This document shows positions 27,940 through 37,299 of a DNA stretch of 64,000 bases, one piece after another (position 1 is the stretch's first letter; every line of letters starts with the position of its first letter). Origin of the DNA: Paenibacillus tarimensis (GTDB lineage: Bacteria; Bacillota; Bacilli; Paenibacillales; Paenibacillaceae); the NCBI RefSeq assembly GCF_021532315.1, contig NZ_JAKGAO010000009.1:1-64000 (forward strand), given 5' to 3'. Under the pieces are notes generated by a model. It saw only the letters and a program-made list of their open reading frames with translations, was not told the DNA's origin and searched no databases. The translations under genes and the position numbers were made by a program.

Positions 27940-28935
27940 GTGTCCAATAAACTGCGCTGGGGAATCATGGGTGCCGCAGGCATTGCTAAGGGCGCTGTTA
28001 TACCTGCAATCCAGCAATCGGAGTCGGGCGTTGTGACAGCGCTTGCCAGCCGTGATCAGGACAAGGCGGAGGCTGCAGCCAGAGAGATGAACATACCGGC
28101 GGCCTATGGCAGCTATGAGGCGCTGCTTGCGGACCCTGATATTGACGCGGTCTATATCCCGCTGCCTAACCATCTGCACAGGGAGTGGGCCATTCGGGCT
28201 GCGGAAGCGGGCAAGCATGTCTTATGCGAGAAGCCGCTCGCGCTGAATGCGGGACAAGCCCAGGAGATGGTGGATGCCTGCGCACGCGCCGGTGTCCATC
28301 TGGCTGAAGCGTTCATGTACAGACACCACCCGGTGTATGATCTGGTAGCGGGGATTATCCGTTCGGGCGAAATCGGCGAGATTCGGGCCATTCACAGCGC
28401 CTTCACCTTTAACAACGCCGATGACAAGTCGAATGTGCGCTACCGCAAGGATTGGGGTGGCGGTTCCTTGTACGATGTCGGATGCTATCCGCTAAGCGCA
28501 GCGCGGCTGCTGCTGGGAGCTGAGCCTGAAGCGGTGACCGTTCAGACCTTCGTATCGGCAGAACACGACAACGTCGACATGATGGCATCGGGGCTTGTCG
28601 AATTTGCCGGAGGCGTGGCGCTGACATTCGACTGCGGCATGTGGGCCTCCTTCCGCAATGTGTTGGAGATTGTCGGATCGGTAGGCAGGATTGAGCTTCC
28701 GCAGGCATTCGTAATTAACACCGATAACCTGGTCTTTTATGTACATACCGCTGATGAAATGCGGGAGGTTAAAGCTCCTCAGGTCAATGCGTATACCATG
28801 CAGGCGGATGATTTTGCGGCAGTGGTAAGGGGCGGGCAGCCGCCGCGCTATGCGGCGCAGGATGCCGTTGCCAATATGCGTCTGATTGATGCCTGTCTGC
28901 TGTCGGCAGAGCAGCGGAGCCGGATTACGCTGTAA
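27940..28935 (+). CDS. Gfo/Idh/MocA-family NAD(P)-dependent oxidoreductase
   Basis: The product (331 residues) has an N-terminal Rossmann domain starting LRWGIMGAAGIAKGAVIPAI and the family signature GKHVLCEKPLALN, whose EKP lysine is a key catalytic/cofactor residue. A C-terminal alpha/beta domain (about 125-331) binds the substrate, usually a sugar or inositol-type polyol. It begins with GTG at 27940 after AAGGAAGGTG; the frame is open further upstream but without a ribosome-binding site. The substrate cannot be predicted. It may be transcribed with the FAH-family gene 70 bases downstream. Confidence 0.88.
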   Translation: MSNKLRWGIMGAAGIAKGAVIPAIQQSESGVVTALASRDQDKAEAAAREMNIPAAYGSYEALLADPDIDAVYIPLPNHLHREWAIRAAEAGKHVLCEKPLALNAGQAQEMVDACARAGVHLAEAFMYRHHPVYDLVAGIIRSGEIGEIRAIHSAFTFNNADDKSNVRYRKDWGGGSLYDVGCYPLSAARLLLGAEPEAVTVQTFVSAEHDNVDMMASGLVEFAGGVALTFDCGMWASFRNVLEIVGSVGRIELPQAFVINTDNLVFYVHTADEMREVKAPQVNAYTMQADDFAAVVRGGQPPRYAAQDAVANMRLIDACLLSAEQRSRITL

Positions 28936-29005
28936 CTGGCCGAAGCTTTGAAACCAGCTCCTATAATATAGGAGCACTTAAGTGACAAGGAGGAATGAGC
29001 GAGCA

Positions 29006-29659
29006 ATGGGCACGCTTAGTAGAGAAGATATGCAGTCCATTCGAAATATCTATTGCGTGGGACGTAATTATGCGCAGCATGCGAAGGAGCTCGGCAATGA
29101 CGTCCCGGCTGAACCGATCGTATTTCTAAAGCCGTCTCATGCGGCAGTGCCGCTTGATGGCTCAGCGGTAGAGGTTGAGGGCAAGCGGGGAGCGGTGCAT
29201 TATGAAGTGGAGCTGGTGCTGCGCATCGGGGATCGGTACGAGCCGGGAGTGGATCCGGATTCCATCATAGACGGTCTAGCTTTGGGTCTGGACCTGACGC
29301 TGCGTGATGTGCAAAGTACTGCAAAATCGGCCGGTCTTCCTTGGCTTAGTGCCAAGGGCTTCCCTTCTTCCGCTCTGCTGACAGGCTGGCAGGAGTACCC
29401 GGGCAAGCAGGCGCTCTATAACCGTGAGTTCTCATTGAAGCGCAACGGCCAGGAGGTTCAGCGCGGGTCAGCGTCCCAGATGCTGTTCCACACGAGTGAG
29501 CTTATCCGGTATATTGGCCATCGCTTCGGCCTGGATGCCGGAGATATTATCTTCACGGGAACGCCTGCCGGCGTAGGTGCGGTAGAGGACGGCGATCTGC
29601 TGGAATGCTTCCTGGCGGAAGAGCTGTTGGGCAGCTGCCGGATCGCACTGCAGAGGTAG
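29006..29659 (+). CDS. Fumarylacetoacetate hydrolase (FAH) family protein
   Basis: The product (about 217 residues) is a compact single-domain FAH enzyme. IRNIYCVGRNYAQHAKELGN at the N-terminus, the metal-binding VHYEVELVLRIG, and GDIIFTGTPAGVGAVEDGD are typical. Relatives include acylpyruvases, oxaloacetate decarboxylases and 2-hydroxyhepta-2,4-diene-1,7-dioate isomerases, so it acts on a beta-diketone or oxoacid. The precise substrate is not clear. The ATG at 29006 matches the family N-terminus; AAGGAGG lies 12 bases upstream, a little far. A terminator follows. Confidence 0.85.
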   Translation: MGTLSREDMQSIRNIYCVGRNYAQHAKELGNDVPAEPIVFLKPSHAAVPLDGSAVEVEGKRGAVHYEVELVLRIGDRYEPGVDPDSIIDGLALGLDLTLRDVQSTAKSAGLPWLSAKGFPSSALLTGWQEYPGKQALYNREFSLKRNGQEVQRGSASQMLFHTSELIRYIGHRFGLDAGDIIFTGTPAGVGAVEDGDLLECFLAEELLGSCRIALQR

Positions 29660-29693
29660 GAATCGGTCTAATCACGAATGGTTTACGGTCTAA

Positions 29694-29727
29694 GCCGTGC
29701 AGCTCTTGAGTGGCTGCACGGCTTTTT
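29694..29727 (+). terminator. Rho-independent terminator
   Basis: GCCGTGCAGC (29694-29703) and GCTGCACGGC (29713-29722) form a perfect 10-bp stem followed by TTTTT. Confidence 0.92.
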
Positions 29728-30124
29728 GTTATGAGTAAAAAGAACATAAGCGCACTTTAAAACACTGCTAAATGGAGCCAGAATAGATCTAATAGTCTGA
29801 TTATAATTTTCGCTTATAGATTTGAAAATTTAATCGATCCCAAAAAGCTATATAAATCAACAAAATTCTCGTCCTAACTTGGTTAGATAATTATAAGTTT
29901 TGGTTATTTAACATACTCTGCAGGGCATGTAAACCGGCGAATCGGTCACGATATGGCACTTAACGGGAGCAATAAGCAGAACCGACCGGATAATGTTCCC
30001 TCATCCCAAGTGAGCCATGATAAGCCCTCTATATGGTAGCTGACTGGAAATGACCCCTCTGGAAAACCGTGTTAACATAATAAGCGTTGAACGAAAGATA
30101 ACGAAGAAAGGTTGTGGGAGTCAC
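29728..30124 (+). promoter_or_regulatory. AT-rich region carrying the ectoine operon promoter
   Basis: About 400 bases separate the terminator from ehuB. The first half (29740-29910) is markedly AT-rich compared with the rest of the window. It contains a CTAAC-TTG-GTTAG palindrome (29874-29886) and several TATAA-like boxes, none with a well-spaced -35. I see no gene, no known riboswitch and no EctR-like regulator. The osmostress promoter of the operon is expected here. Confidence 0.4.
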
Positions 30125-31045
30125 GTGAGGAAGGGAATGTTGTACGCACTGCTCGCTGCCGTCATGCTGGTCACAGGCTGCGGGTCCAACGGTACGAACA
30201 ATGGCGGCGGTAATAATGCCAATGTACCGGCAGCAGGAGAAGCATCTAACAATGCAAGCGCAGTAGGGGGAACGCTCGGCGAAGCGATCGAGCAAGGGTA
30301 CATAACGATTGGTTTTGCTAATGAGAAGCCGTATGCATATAAAGAAGCAGATGGAACTTTAACAGGCGAAGCCGTAGAGATTGCCAAAACCATTCTGGAG
30401 CGTCTCGGTGTACCTGAGGTGCGGGGCGAGCTGACCGAATTCGGCGCATTGATCGGCGGCCTGCAGGCTGGACGGTTTGATATGATTACCGCCGGCATGT
30501 TTATTAATCCGGATCGCTGTCCGGCAGTGGCGTTTGCTAATCCGGAATACAGCATCGGTGAGGCGATTGCAGTAAAGAAGGGTAACCCGATGGATATCAA
30601 GAGCTATGAGGATATTAAGGAAAAAGGCGCTAAAGTAGCGGTTATGTCCGGTGCGGTTGAGATCGGATATCTGGAGAAATCTGGCGTGCCAAGTGACCAA
30701 ATCGTCATCGTACCGGATCAGGATGCGGCAGTCAATGCCCTTCAAACCGGCCGTGCGGATGTCATGGCTATGACCGGTCCGGCACTTCAATCCCGTCTGG
30801 ATGCAGCAAACGATGATAGCCTTGAGCGTGTAGCTGATTTTACCCAGCCGGTAATCGATGGTAAAGACGTGCGCGGTTATGGCGCTTCTGCTTTCCGGAT
30901 TGATGATACGGAATTCCGGGATGCCTTCAATGCGGAGCTAGAGAAGATGAAGGAATCCGGCGAGCTGCTGGAGATCCTGCAGAAATTTGGTTTTACCGAA
31001 GCTGAGCTGCCTGGTGATGTAACGGCAGAGGAGCTCTGCAGCTAA
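30125..31045 (+). CDS. ehuB: Ectoine/hydroxyectoine-binding lipoprotein of ABC importer
   Basis: This extracellular binding lipoprotein (306 residues) has signal peptide VRKGMLYALLAAVMLVTGC with lipobox VTGC. An Asn/Gly-rich linker leads into a type II amino-acid-binding fold: GYITIGFANEKPYAYKEADG, AGRFDMITAGMFINPDRC, FANPEY. These match EhuB, the ectoine-specific solute receptor. It starts with GTG at 30125; the frame is open upstream but only this start places the basic residues before the hydrophobic core. It is the first gene of a nine-gene ectoine operon, which is the main reason for assigning ectoine as ligand. Confidence 0.88.
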   Translation: MRKGMLYALLAAVMLVTGCGSNGTNNGGGNNANVPAAGEASNNASAVGGTLGEAIEQGYITIGFANEKPYAYKEADGTLTGEAVEIAKTILERLGVPEVRGELTEFGALIGGLQAGRFDMITAGMFINPDRCPAVAFANPEYSIGEAIAVKKGNPMDIKSYEDIKEKGAKVAVMSGAVEIGYLEKSGVPSDQIVIVPDQDAAVNALQTGRADVMAMTGPALQSRLDAANDDSLERVADFTQPVIDGKDVRGYGASAFRIDDTEFRDAFNAELEKMKESGELLEILQKFGFTEAELPGDVTAEELCS

Positions 31046-31049
31046 AGCG

Positions 31050-31706
31050 ATGATGGATGTACCGTGGAATGACTTTTTCCCCCTCCTCTGGGAGGGGCTA
31101 AAAGTAACGGTGGAGGTGGCCGTTCTGTCCGCATTGGCGGCCATGGTCCTCTCCCTTGTAATCGGACTTTGCCGGGTTTCAAAATTCAAAACTGTGAGGA
31201 TTATTTCACAGATTTGCGCGGAAGTGTTTCGGGGACTGCCGCTGCTGGTATTGCTGTTCTGGGTATACTTCGCACTGCCTTTCCTCGGTATCGAGTTTGA
31301 CAAGGTAACGTCGGCAGTTGTCGCCATCGGATTAAACTATGGGGCATTCGGTTCTGAGATTGTCCGAAGCGCGATCCTCGCGGTGCCTAATGGACAGTCA
31401 GAGGCGGCCAGGGCGCTTAACTTCAGCCCGCTGCAGCGGATGATTTATATTATTCTTCCGCAGGCGGCGCTGCGGATGCTGCCGCCATTCGGCAATCTGA
31501 TGATTGAGCTGATCAAGGGCACATCCCTTATCTACTTCATCACACTGTCCGACTTGACCTACCAGGCACTGATTCTGCGTAATAATTTCCTGAACATGAC
31601 GCCGTATATTTTCTTGCTCTTGCTCTTGATCTATTTTGTGCTCTCGTCTTTCGTATCGGTCACCGTCAGACTGCTTGAGCGGAAGCTTGCGGCGGGGAGG
31701 TTGTAA
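31050..31706 (+). CDS. ehuC: Ectoine ABC importer permease EhuC
   Basis: This inner-membrane permease has 218 residues and about five helices, as usual for HisM/GlnP-type amino-acid transporters. The EAA loop reads SEAARALNFSPLQRMIYIILPQAALRMLPP. It starts four bases after ehuB. It forms the heterodimeric channel with the next gene's product. Ectoine as substrate follows from the operon and from resemblance to the EhuC subgroup. Confidence 0.88.
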   Translation: MMDVPWNDFFPLLWEGLKVTVEVAVLSALAAMVLSLVIGLCRVSKFKTVRIISQICAEVFRGLPLLVLLFWVYFALPFLGIEFDKVTSAVVAIGLNYGAFGSEIVRSAILAVPNGQSEAARALNFSPLQRMIYIILPQAALRMLPPFGNLMIELIKGTSLIYFITLSDLTYQALILRNNFLNMTPYIFLLLLLIYFVLSSFVSVTVRLLERKLAAGRL

Positions 31707-31709
31707 CCG

Positions 31710-32453
31710 ATGTGGAATTGGGATTACGCATGGAGTATATTACCGGATCTTATTGCTGCACTGAAGACGACATTCTGGGCAACATTCGGCGGATTTATAT
31801 TTGCAGCCATAGGCGGTCTTATGCTGGCGCTGCTTGGCAGATCTCCGATTTGGATTATCCGGGCGATTAACCGGCTCATCATTGAGTTTATCCGGAGCAC
31901 ACCGCTGCTCGTACAGCTGTTCTTCCTGTACTTTTACATTCTGCCGACAATGTTTCCGACAGCACCGACCGCATTGGTGAGCGGGATCATTGGTCTGGGT
32001 CTTCATTACAGTACCTATATGTCAGAAGTATACCGTTCTGGGATTGATGCGGTCCCGAAGGGACAGTGGGAGGCAGCCAAGGCGCTTAATTTTCCCCGGT
32101 CTAAGACCTGGACGTCCATTATCCTGCCGCAGGCCCTGCCGCCCACATTACCGGTTATGGGGAATTATCTGATAGTCATTTTCAAGGAGACCCCGCTTCT
32201 GTCTGCGATCACGCTGGTAGAGGTGCTGACAACAGCCAAGAATGCGATCTCGGTCTCGTACCGTCCTTTCGAAGCCTATACACTGGTTGGTGTTATATTC
32301 CTGATTATCAGTTATATGTTCTCCTTGCTTGTTCGAATGATGGAGATACGTCTGAACAGGGAACAGAGTGCTTCATCCGGCACGGATTCTCCATCGAAGC
32401 CACAGTCCGGAGGGAAAGCCAGATTGAATAAGGAGGTGAAGCAGCAAGCATGA
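31710..32453 (+). CDS. ehuD: Ectoine ABC importer permease EhuD
   Basis: This second permease has 247 residues. The EAA loop reads EAAKALNFPRSKTWTSIILPQALPP. N-terminal FIRSTPLLVQLFFLYFYILP is typical of the amino-acid permease family. The C-terminal tail after the last helix is polar and variable. GGGGAGG lies before the ATG, and the 3' end overlaps ehuA by four bases (ATGA), indicating coupled translation. Confidence 0.88.
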   Translation: MWNWDYAWSILPDLIAALKTTFWATFGGFIFAAIGGLMLALLGRSPIWIIRAINRLIIEFIRSTPLLVQLFFLYFYILPTMFPTAPTALVSGIIGLGLHYSTYMSEVYRSGIDAVPKGQWEAAKALNFPRSKTWTSIILPQALPPTLPVMGNYLIVIFKETPLLSAITLVEVLTTAKNAISVSYRPFEAYTLVGVIFLIISYMFSLLVRMMEIRLNREQSASSGTDSPSKPQSGGKARLNKEVKQQA

Positions 32454-33298
32454 ATACGACTGAATTGGAAAAGACGGCCGGTCAGGAAGCTCCAGCCCGG
32501 ACCCGCAAACCCCAGGGAGCAAGCACAGGAGTTCAGCCGATCGTACGCTACGAGCATGTCAGTAAATCGTTCGGCGACCTGGAGGTTCTGCATGATATTA
32601 ATTTGGACATTGCTCCTGGTGAAAAGGTTGCCATGATCGGTCCAAGCGGATCCGGCAAGACGACGCTGGGCCGCATGCTCATGACGCTGGAAGAACCGTC
32701 CGGAGGTATGATCACAGTTGACGGCGAGCCGCTCTGGCACATGAAATCCAAGGGAAGGCTTGTGAAGGCGAATGAAGCGCATTTACACCGTATGCGCGGC
32801 AAAATCGGCATGGTGTTTCAGCACTTCAACCTGTTTCCGCATATGAGCGTGCTGCGCAACGTTACCATTGGCCCGCGTAAGGTACTGGGCGTATCCACTG
32901 ATGAAGCGCATGAACGCGCGGTAACGATGCTGGGTAAGGTGGGCCTTGGCGATAAGCTGGATGTGTATCCGTCGATGCTGTCCGGAGGACAAAAGCAGCG
33001 TGTGGCAATCGCACGGGCACTTGTCATGAGCCCCAAGATCATGGTGTTTGATGAGGTTACATCCGCACTCGATCCCGAGCTGGTCGGCGAGGTGCTTGAG
33101 GTCATCAAGGAAATTGCCAGCGAGGGCGAAATGGCCATGATGCTGATTACACACGAAATGGACTTTGCTCGGGATGTAGCAGACCGCGTGATATTCGGCG
33201 CGGAAGGCCATATCGTGGAACAGGGCCCGCCTGAGCAGATTTTCGAAAATCCGCAGAGCGAACGGTTACAGTCCTTTTTAAGCCGGTTCCGGCTGTAG
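32450..33298 (+). CDS. ehuA: Ectoine ABC importer ATPase EhuA
   Basis: This cytoplasmic ATPase has 282 residues, with a roughly 30-residue polar N-terminal extension before the ABC domain. Walker A is GPSGSGKTT, the Q-loop is VFQHFNLFPHM, the signature is LSGGQKQRVAIAR, Walker B is IMVFDEVTSALD and the switch His is in THEMDF. It powers uptake through EhuC/EhuD. About 78 bases separate it from ectA with no terminator, so the import and synthesis genes appear to be one transcript. Confidence 0.9.
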   Translation: MNTTELEKTAGQEAPARTRKPQGASTGVQPIVRYEHVSKSFGDLEVLHDINLDIAPGEKVAMIGPSGSGKTTLGRMLMTLEEPSGGMITVDGEPLWHMKSKGRLVKANEAHLHRMRGKIGMVFQHFNLFPHMSVLRNVTIGPRKVLGVSTDEAHERAVTMLGKVGLGDKLDVYPSMLSGGQKQRVAIARALVMSPKIMVFDEVTSALDPELVGEVLEVIKEIASEGEMAMMLITHEMDFARDVADRVIFGAEGHIVEQGPPEQIFENPQSERLQSFLSRFRL

Positions 33299-33375
33299 CG
33301 AAAGCGAAATTCACGATATTCAACATTCCATCACCAAAGGAGCAACCATAAGGCTGCATCACGAGGAGGTGACGT

Positions 33376-34008
33376 ATGGAGTTGAACAAAAAGAAGGATA
33401 CCGTGAAAATCAGACGCTCCACGAAGAAGGACGGAGCCGCGGTCTATCAATTGATCAAACGGGCGGGCACGCTTGATCTCAACTCAGCGTACTGCTACCT
33501 GCTGCTGTGCGACATGTTCAAGGATACATGCGCTGTAGCGGAGGCCGACAACAGGCTGCTTGGATTCGTGTCGGCATTTCGCCGTCCGGATCAGCCGAAT
33601 ACCCTGTTCATCTGGCAGATCGCTGTTGATCCGGACAGCCGGGGGCTTGGGCTTGGGAAGCGCCTGCTGAAGGAAGTGACAGCACGCGGCGGGGAAGAAA
33701 TCCGCTATGTGGAAGCGACAGTGAGCCCGTCTAATCAAGCTTCCAACCGTCTGTTCCGCACCTTTGCGGAAGCGATGGAAACGAAGCTGGACGTAGCGGC
33801 TGACGGCTATCCGTCAACCTTATTTCCGCCTGGTATGACGCACGAGGATGAACCGCTGCTGCGGGTAGGTCCTTTCCGATATAAAGGCAAGCAAGAGCAT
33901 GCAGGAACAACTGGACAGACCAAGGAAACCAAACCACTCAAGGAGGGATTCGGTGAGCAACGTAAAGGGAACGAAAATCGCAGACAAACCGTCCATGCAA
34001 GTGTTTGA
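33376..34008 (+). CDS. ectA: L-2,4-diaminobutyrate acetyltransferase EctA
   Basis: EctA transfers acetyl from acetyl-CoA to 2,4-diaminobutyrate, the second step of ectoine synthesis. The GNAT fold shows [20 protein letters not shown] at the start, [20 protein letters not shown] as the CoA-binding loop, and [18 protein letters not shown] near the usual C-terminus. At 210 residues it is about 30 longer than common EctA proteins. The polar tail after residue 172 is encoded by the region overlapping the ectB start by 56 bases. GAGGAGGTGACGT precedes the ATG. Confidence 0.95.
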   Translation: MELNKKKDTVKIRRSTKKDGAAVYQLIKRAGTLDLNSAYCYLLLCDMFKDTCAVAEADNRLLGFVSAFRRPDQPNTLFIWQIAVDPDSRGLGLGKRLLKEVTARGGEEIRYVEATVSPSNQASNRLFRTFAEAMETKLDVAADGYPSTLFPPGMTHEDEPLLRVGPFRYKGKQEHAGTTGQTKETKPLKEGFGEQRKGNENRRQTVHASV

Positions 34009-35275
34009 GCAATTGGAATCTGAGGTGCGCAGCTACTGCAGAAGCTTCACGACCGTATTCTCGAAGGCAACAGGCGCGAAGATGTGGGATGCGAACAACA
34101 ATGAATATATCGATTTCTTCGCCGGAGCAGGTTCATTGAACTATGGTCACAACAACCCGGCAATCCGCCGTAAAATCGTGGATTATATGCTGGAAGACGG
34201 CATCACACACAGTCTGGATATGGCCACGAAGGCCAAGGAATCCTTCCTTACCACATTGGATGAGACGATTCTGAAGCCTAGGAACCTGACCTATAAAGTC
34301 ATGTTCCCGGGACCGACGGGAACGAACTCAGTGGAAAGTGCCTTGAAGATTGCCCGCAAGGTTACGGGACGAAATACGGTTATCAGCTTTACCAATGCCT
34401 TCCACGGCATGACGCTTGGTTCGCTGGCAGCTACTGGTAACGGCTATAAGCGCGCCGGTGCCGGCGTGGCGCTTGGAGGCACAGCCTTCATGCCGTATGA
34501 CGGTTATTTTGGTGAAAATGTGAACACGGTGGAATACCTTGCCAAGATGCTCGAGGATCCAGGCAGCGGCGTTGAAACACCGGCAGCGGTCATTCTCGAA
34601 ACCGTTCAGGGAGAGGGCGGCCTTAATGTGGCTTCCCGCCAGTGGCTGCAGGACATCGAGAAGCTCTGCCGCAAGCATGACGTTCTTCTGATTGTCGATG
34701 ATGTTCAGATGGGCTGCGGGCGTACGGGAACGTTCTTCAGCTTCGAGGATGCGGGCATCAAGCCGGACATTGTATGTCTGTCCAAGTCGATTGGCGGATA
34801 TGGTCTGCCGCTGGCGCTGACGCTCATTCATCCGAAGTATGATATCTGGAAGCCGGGTGAGCATAACGGTACCTTCCGCGGCAACAACCTTGGGTTTGTG
34901 GCTGCCGAAGCTGCACTTGCTTATTGGAAGGATGACAGCTTCACCCGTGATATTAAGGGTAAGGCGGACGCGATCCGCAGCACCTTGAAGAGACTGATCG
35001 AGAAGCTGCCTGAGGGCTCCGTGAAGCATAAGGGCAAAGGCATGATTCAGGGTCTGTCGTTCACCGAGCCGGAGATGGCCTCGAAGCTTTGCGGGCTGGC
35101 TTTTGAACGCGGGCTGATCATGGAAACCTCGGGTCCATTCGATGAAGTGGCGAAGCTGATGCCGCCGCTGACGATTGAGCCGGCAGTTCTTGAAGCGGGT
35201 CTTAAGATTCTAGAGGGCTGTGTTGATCAGCTCGCCATCAAAGAGGAAGAATTGGTTGGCGCCGGCCAGGCGTAA
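33953..35275 (+). CDS. ectB: Diaminobutyrate-2-oxoglutarate transaminase EctB
   Basis: EctB is a class III PLP aminotransferase (440 residues) making 2,4-diaminobutyrate from aspartate semialdehyde with glutamate. [15 protein letters not shown] is the family N-terminus. [11 protein letters not shown] binds PLP, and the Schiff-base Lys (about 278) is in [13 protein letters not shown] placed the start at GTG 33953 because AAGGAGGG lies just upstream; the frame is open 54 bases further without such a site. This start lies inside ectA. No dedicated aspartokinase gene accompanies the cluster. Confidence 0.95.
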   Translation: MSNVKGTKIADKPSMQVFEQLESEVRSYCRSFTTVFSKATGAKMWDANNNEYIDFFAGAGSLNYGHNNPAIRRKIVDYMLEDGITHSLDMATKAKESFLTTLDETILKPRNLTYKVMFPGPTGTNSVESALKIARKVTGRNTVISFTNAFHGMTLGSLAATGNGYKRAGAGVALGGTAFMPYDGYFGENVNTVEYLAKMLEDPGSGVETPAAVILETVQGEGGLNVASRQWLQDIEKLCRKHDVLLIVDDVQMGCGRTGTFFSFEDAGIKPDIVCLSKSIGGYGLPLALTLIHPKYDIWKPGEHNGTFRGNNLGFVAAEAALAYWKDDSFTRDIKGKADAIRSTLKRLIEKLPEGSVKHKGKGMIQGLSFTEPEMASKLCGLAFERGLIMETSGPFDEVAKLMPPLTIEPAVLEAGLKILEGCVDQLAIKEEELVGAGQA

Positions 35276-35337
35276 CATTTACCGGGAATAGTGCCGCGGA
35301 CGCGGCATGATTATATAGAGAAGGAGCGTAATGGCAT

Positions 35338-35745
35338 ATGATCGTCAAACATTTGGAAGATGTGCTTGGCACCAAGCATGATGTGGATACAGAGACGTGG
35401 AATTCGAGAAGACTGCTGCTGAAGAAGGATGGCATGGGCTTCTCTATGCACGACACGCTGATTAAGGCCGGAACAGAAACGCAGATCTGGTATAAGAACC
35501 ATCTGGAGGCCGTCTACTGCATCGAAGGCGAAGGTGAAATAGAGCCGGAGGGAGACCGGATATATCCGATTCGCCCGGGTACGCTCTATGCGCTTAACGG
35601 CAATGAGAAGCATCTGCTTCGCGCCAAGAGCACGATGCGTATGATCTGTGTCTTCAACCCTCCGGTTACAGGCGAGGAAGTACATGATGCGGACGGCGTT
35701 TATCCGCTGCCTGAAGAGGATAAAGCCGCTGCACCATCTGCCTGA
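35338..35745 (+). CDS. ectC: Ectoine synthase EctC
   Basis: EctC cyclises N-gamma-acetyl-2,4-diaminobutyrate to ectoine. It is a 135-residue cupin, the normal length. [20 protein letters not shown] at the N-terminus, [20 protein letters not shown] and [13 protein letters not shown] carry the metal- and substrate-binding positions of the family. The ATG at 35338 gives the expected family start. It lies 62 bases after ectB within the operon. Confidence 0.97.
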   Translation: MIVKHLEDVLGTKHDVDTETWNSRRLLLKKDGMGFSMHDTLIKAGTETQIWYKNHLEAVYCIEGEGEIEPEGDRIYPIRPGTLYALNGNEKHLLRAKSTMRMICVFNPPVTGEEVHDADGVYPLPEEDKAAAPSA

Positions 35746-35826
35746 CGTGCCGCTTCCCGCAGCTAATCGACATGTTTAATGCCTGCTTATCATCCAATAC
35801 TAAACCATGAATAGGGAGCTGATCGT

Positions 35827-36729
35827 ATGACTATGGAAGTAGGTAACCAATCTACAATCGCGGACAAATATCCTTCCCGTGTATCAGACACGCCGGAGAT
35901 TACGGATCGTAAGGACCCGGTTGTCTATTCCAATTGGACAGAGGACAGCCCGCTGACCAAGGAGCAGTCGGATTTCTTCGAGCAGAACGGCTATCTGTTC
36001 CTGGAGGATTTCCTGCCCGCCCGTGAGGTGGAGGCGCTGCGTGCCGAGCTCCGCAAGATGCTGGAAGAGTATCGCGAGAAGGATGCTGATGGGGTCATTC
36101 GTGAGCCGGGAGGCAGAGAGGTACGCTCGGTTTTTGAGGTGCACAAGAATAATATGCTATTCAAAGCGCTCTCGAAGGATCCGCGTCTTGTGGGGATCGT
36201 GAGTTACCTGCTGGGCAGCGATGTCTACATTCACCAGTCCAGAATCAATTTCAAGCCTGGCTTCAAGGGCAAGGAGTTCTACTGGCACTCCGACTTTGAA
36301 ACCTGGCATGTAGAGGACGGCATGCCTTCCATGCGTGCGCTCAGCTGCTCGGTTGCATTGGAAGATAATTTTGAATATAACGGGCCTCTGATGGTTGTAC
36401 CGGGTTCGCACAAGAAGTTCGTCTCCTGTGTCGGCAAGACGCCGGAAAACCACTTCAAGGAATCGCTGCGCAAGCAGGAATACGGCGTACCGGACAATGA
36501 CAGCCTTACGAAGCTCGTGAAAGAGCATGGTATCGCTACGCCGGTAGGCAAAGCAGGCTCCATCCTGCTGTTCGACTGCAACATTATGCATGGCTCTAAC
36601 AGCAATATTACGCCATATCCGCGCAGCAACGTGTTTATGGTGTACAACAGCACGGAGAACAGATTGACGGAGCCCTTCTCCGGTCAAGCTCCGCGTCCTG
36701 CCTATATTGCTGAGCGCGGCAACGGCTAA
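35827..36729 (+). CDS. ectD: Ectoine 5-hydroxylase EctD
   Basis: EctD is an iron(II)/2-oxoglutarate dioxygenase (300 residues) that turns ectoine into 5-hydroxyectoine. The iron ligands are His 154 and Asp 156 in WHSDFETWH and His 255 in IMHGSNSN. The 2-oxoglutarate-binding Arg is in YPRSNVFMVYN. NGPLMVVPGSHK is typical of the family. Its presence means the host stores hydroxyectoine, often linked to heat or desiccation tolerance. The stop overlaps the next gene's ATG (TAATG). Confidence 0.96.
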   Translation: MTMEVGNQSTIADKYPSRVSDTPEITDRKDPVVYSNWTEDSPLTKEQSDFFEQNGYLFLEDFLPAREVEALRAELRKMLEEYREKDADGVIREPGGREVRSVFEVHKNNMLFKALSKDPRLVGIVSYLLGSDVYIHQSRINFKPGFKGKEFYWHSDFETWHVEDGMPSMRALSCSVALEDNFEYNGPLMVVPGSHKKFVSCVGKTPENHFKESLRKQEYGVPDNDSLTKLVKEHGIATPVGKAGSILLFDCNIMHGSNSNITPYPRSNVFMVYNSTENRLTEPFSGQAPRPAYIAERGNG

Positions 36730-37250
36730 TGCTGATCGACTGGCAGACGGTCGTTACGATCATCGCCATTAATGTTGTATATGTATCACTCTTTACGCTG
36801 CGCCTTATTCTGGTCATCAAAGGCCGGACGGGCGCAGCCTCTTTCTTGGCGATGATCGAAGTGTTCGTATATTTGGTCGGTCTTAATCTTGTGCTTCAAA
36901 ATGTCTCCAACCCGGCCAATATGATCGCGTATTGTCTGGGCTTTGGAATCGGGGTATACCTCGGAAGCAAAATTGAGGAGTTCCTGGCTCTCGGTTATAT
37001 GGTCGTACAGGTGATTGTGGATTCCCTGGCAGTGGACTTGCCCGGCAAGCTCCGCCAGCTTGGGTACGGAGTCACCTCCTGGCCGGCCGACGGGCGGGAC
37101 GGCCAGCGGCTTGTCATGCAGGTGCTGGTCAAACGCAGCAATGAACGCAGGCTGATGAAGACACTTGCAGACATTGCCCCAAAAGCATTCGTTATCTCAC
37201 ATGAACCGAAGTTCTTCAAAGGAGGCTTCTGGACCAAGCTGACACGATAG
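36729..37250 (+). CDS. UPF0316/DUF2179 membrane protein coupled to ectD
   Basis: The product (173 residues) has three hydrophobic helices in the first 95 residues (TIIAINVVYVSLFTLRLILV, FVYLVGLNLVLQNV, IGVYLGSK), the DUF5698 part. A cytoplasmic C-terminal domain of the DUF2179/YebE type follows (VTSWPADGRDGQRLVMQVLV, ISHEPKFFKGGFW). The family has no established function. Here its ATG overlaps the ectD stop by one base, so it is translated with the ectoine genes. No other ribosome-binding site is apparent. A role in osmotic stress is suggested by position only. A stable hairpin follows. Confidence 0.85.
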   Translation: MLIDWQTVVTIIAINVVYVSLFTLRLILVIKGRTGAASFLAMIEVFVYLVGLNLVLQNVSNPANMIAYCLGFGIGVYLGSKIEEFLALGYMVVQVIVDSLAVDLPGKLRQLGYGVTSWPADGRDGQRLVMQVLVKRSNERRLMKTLADIAPKAFVISHEPKFFKGGFWTKLTR

Positions 37251-37299
37251 CGGACAAGCTGGATTCGACAAGCATAAAGCTCGTTGGAAGGAGCCAAAA

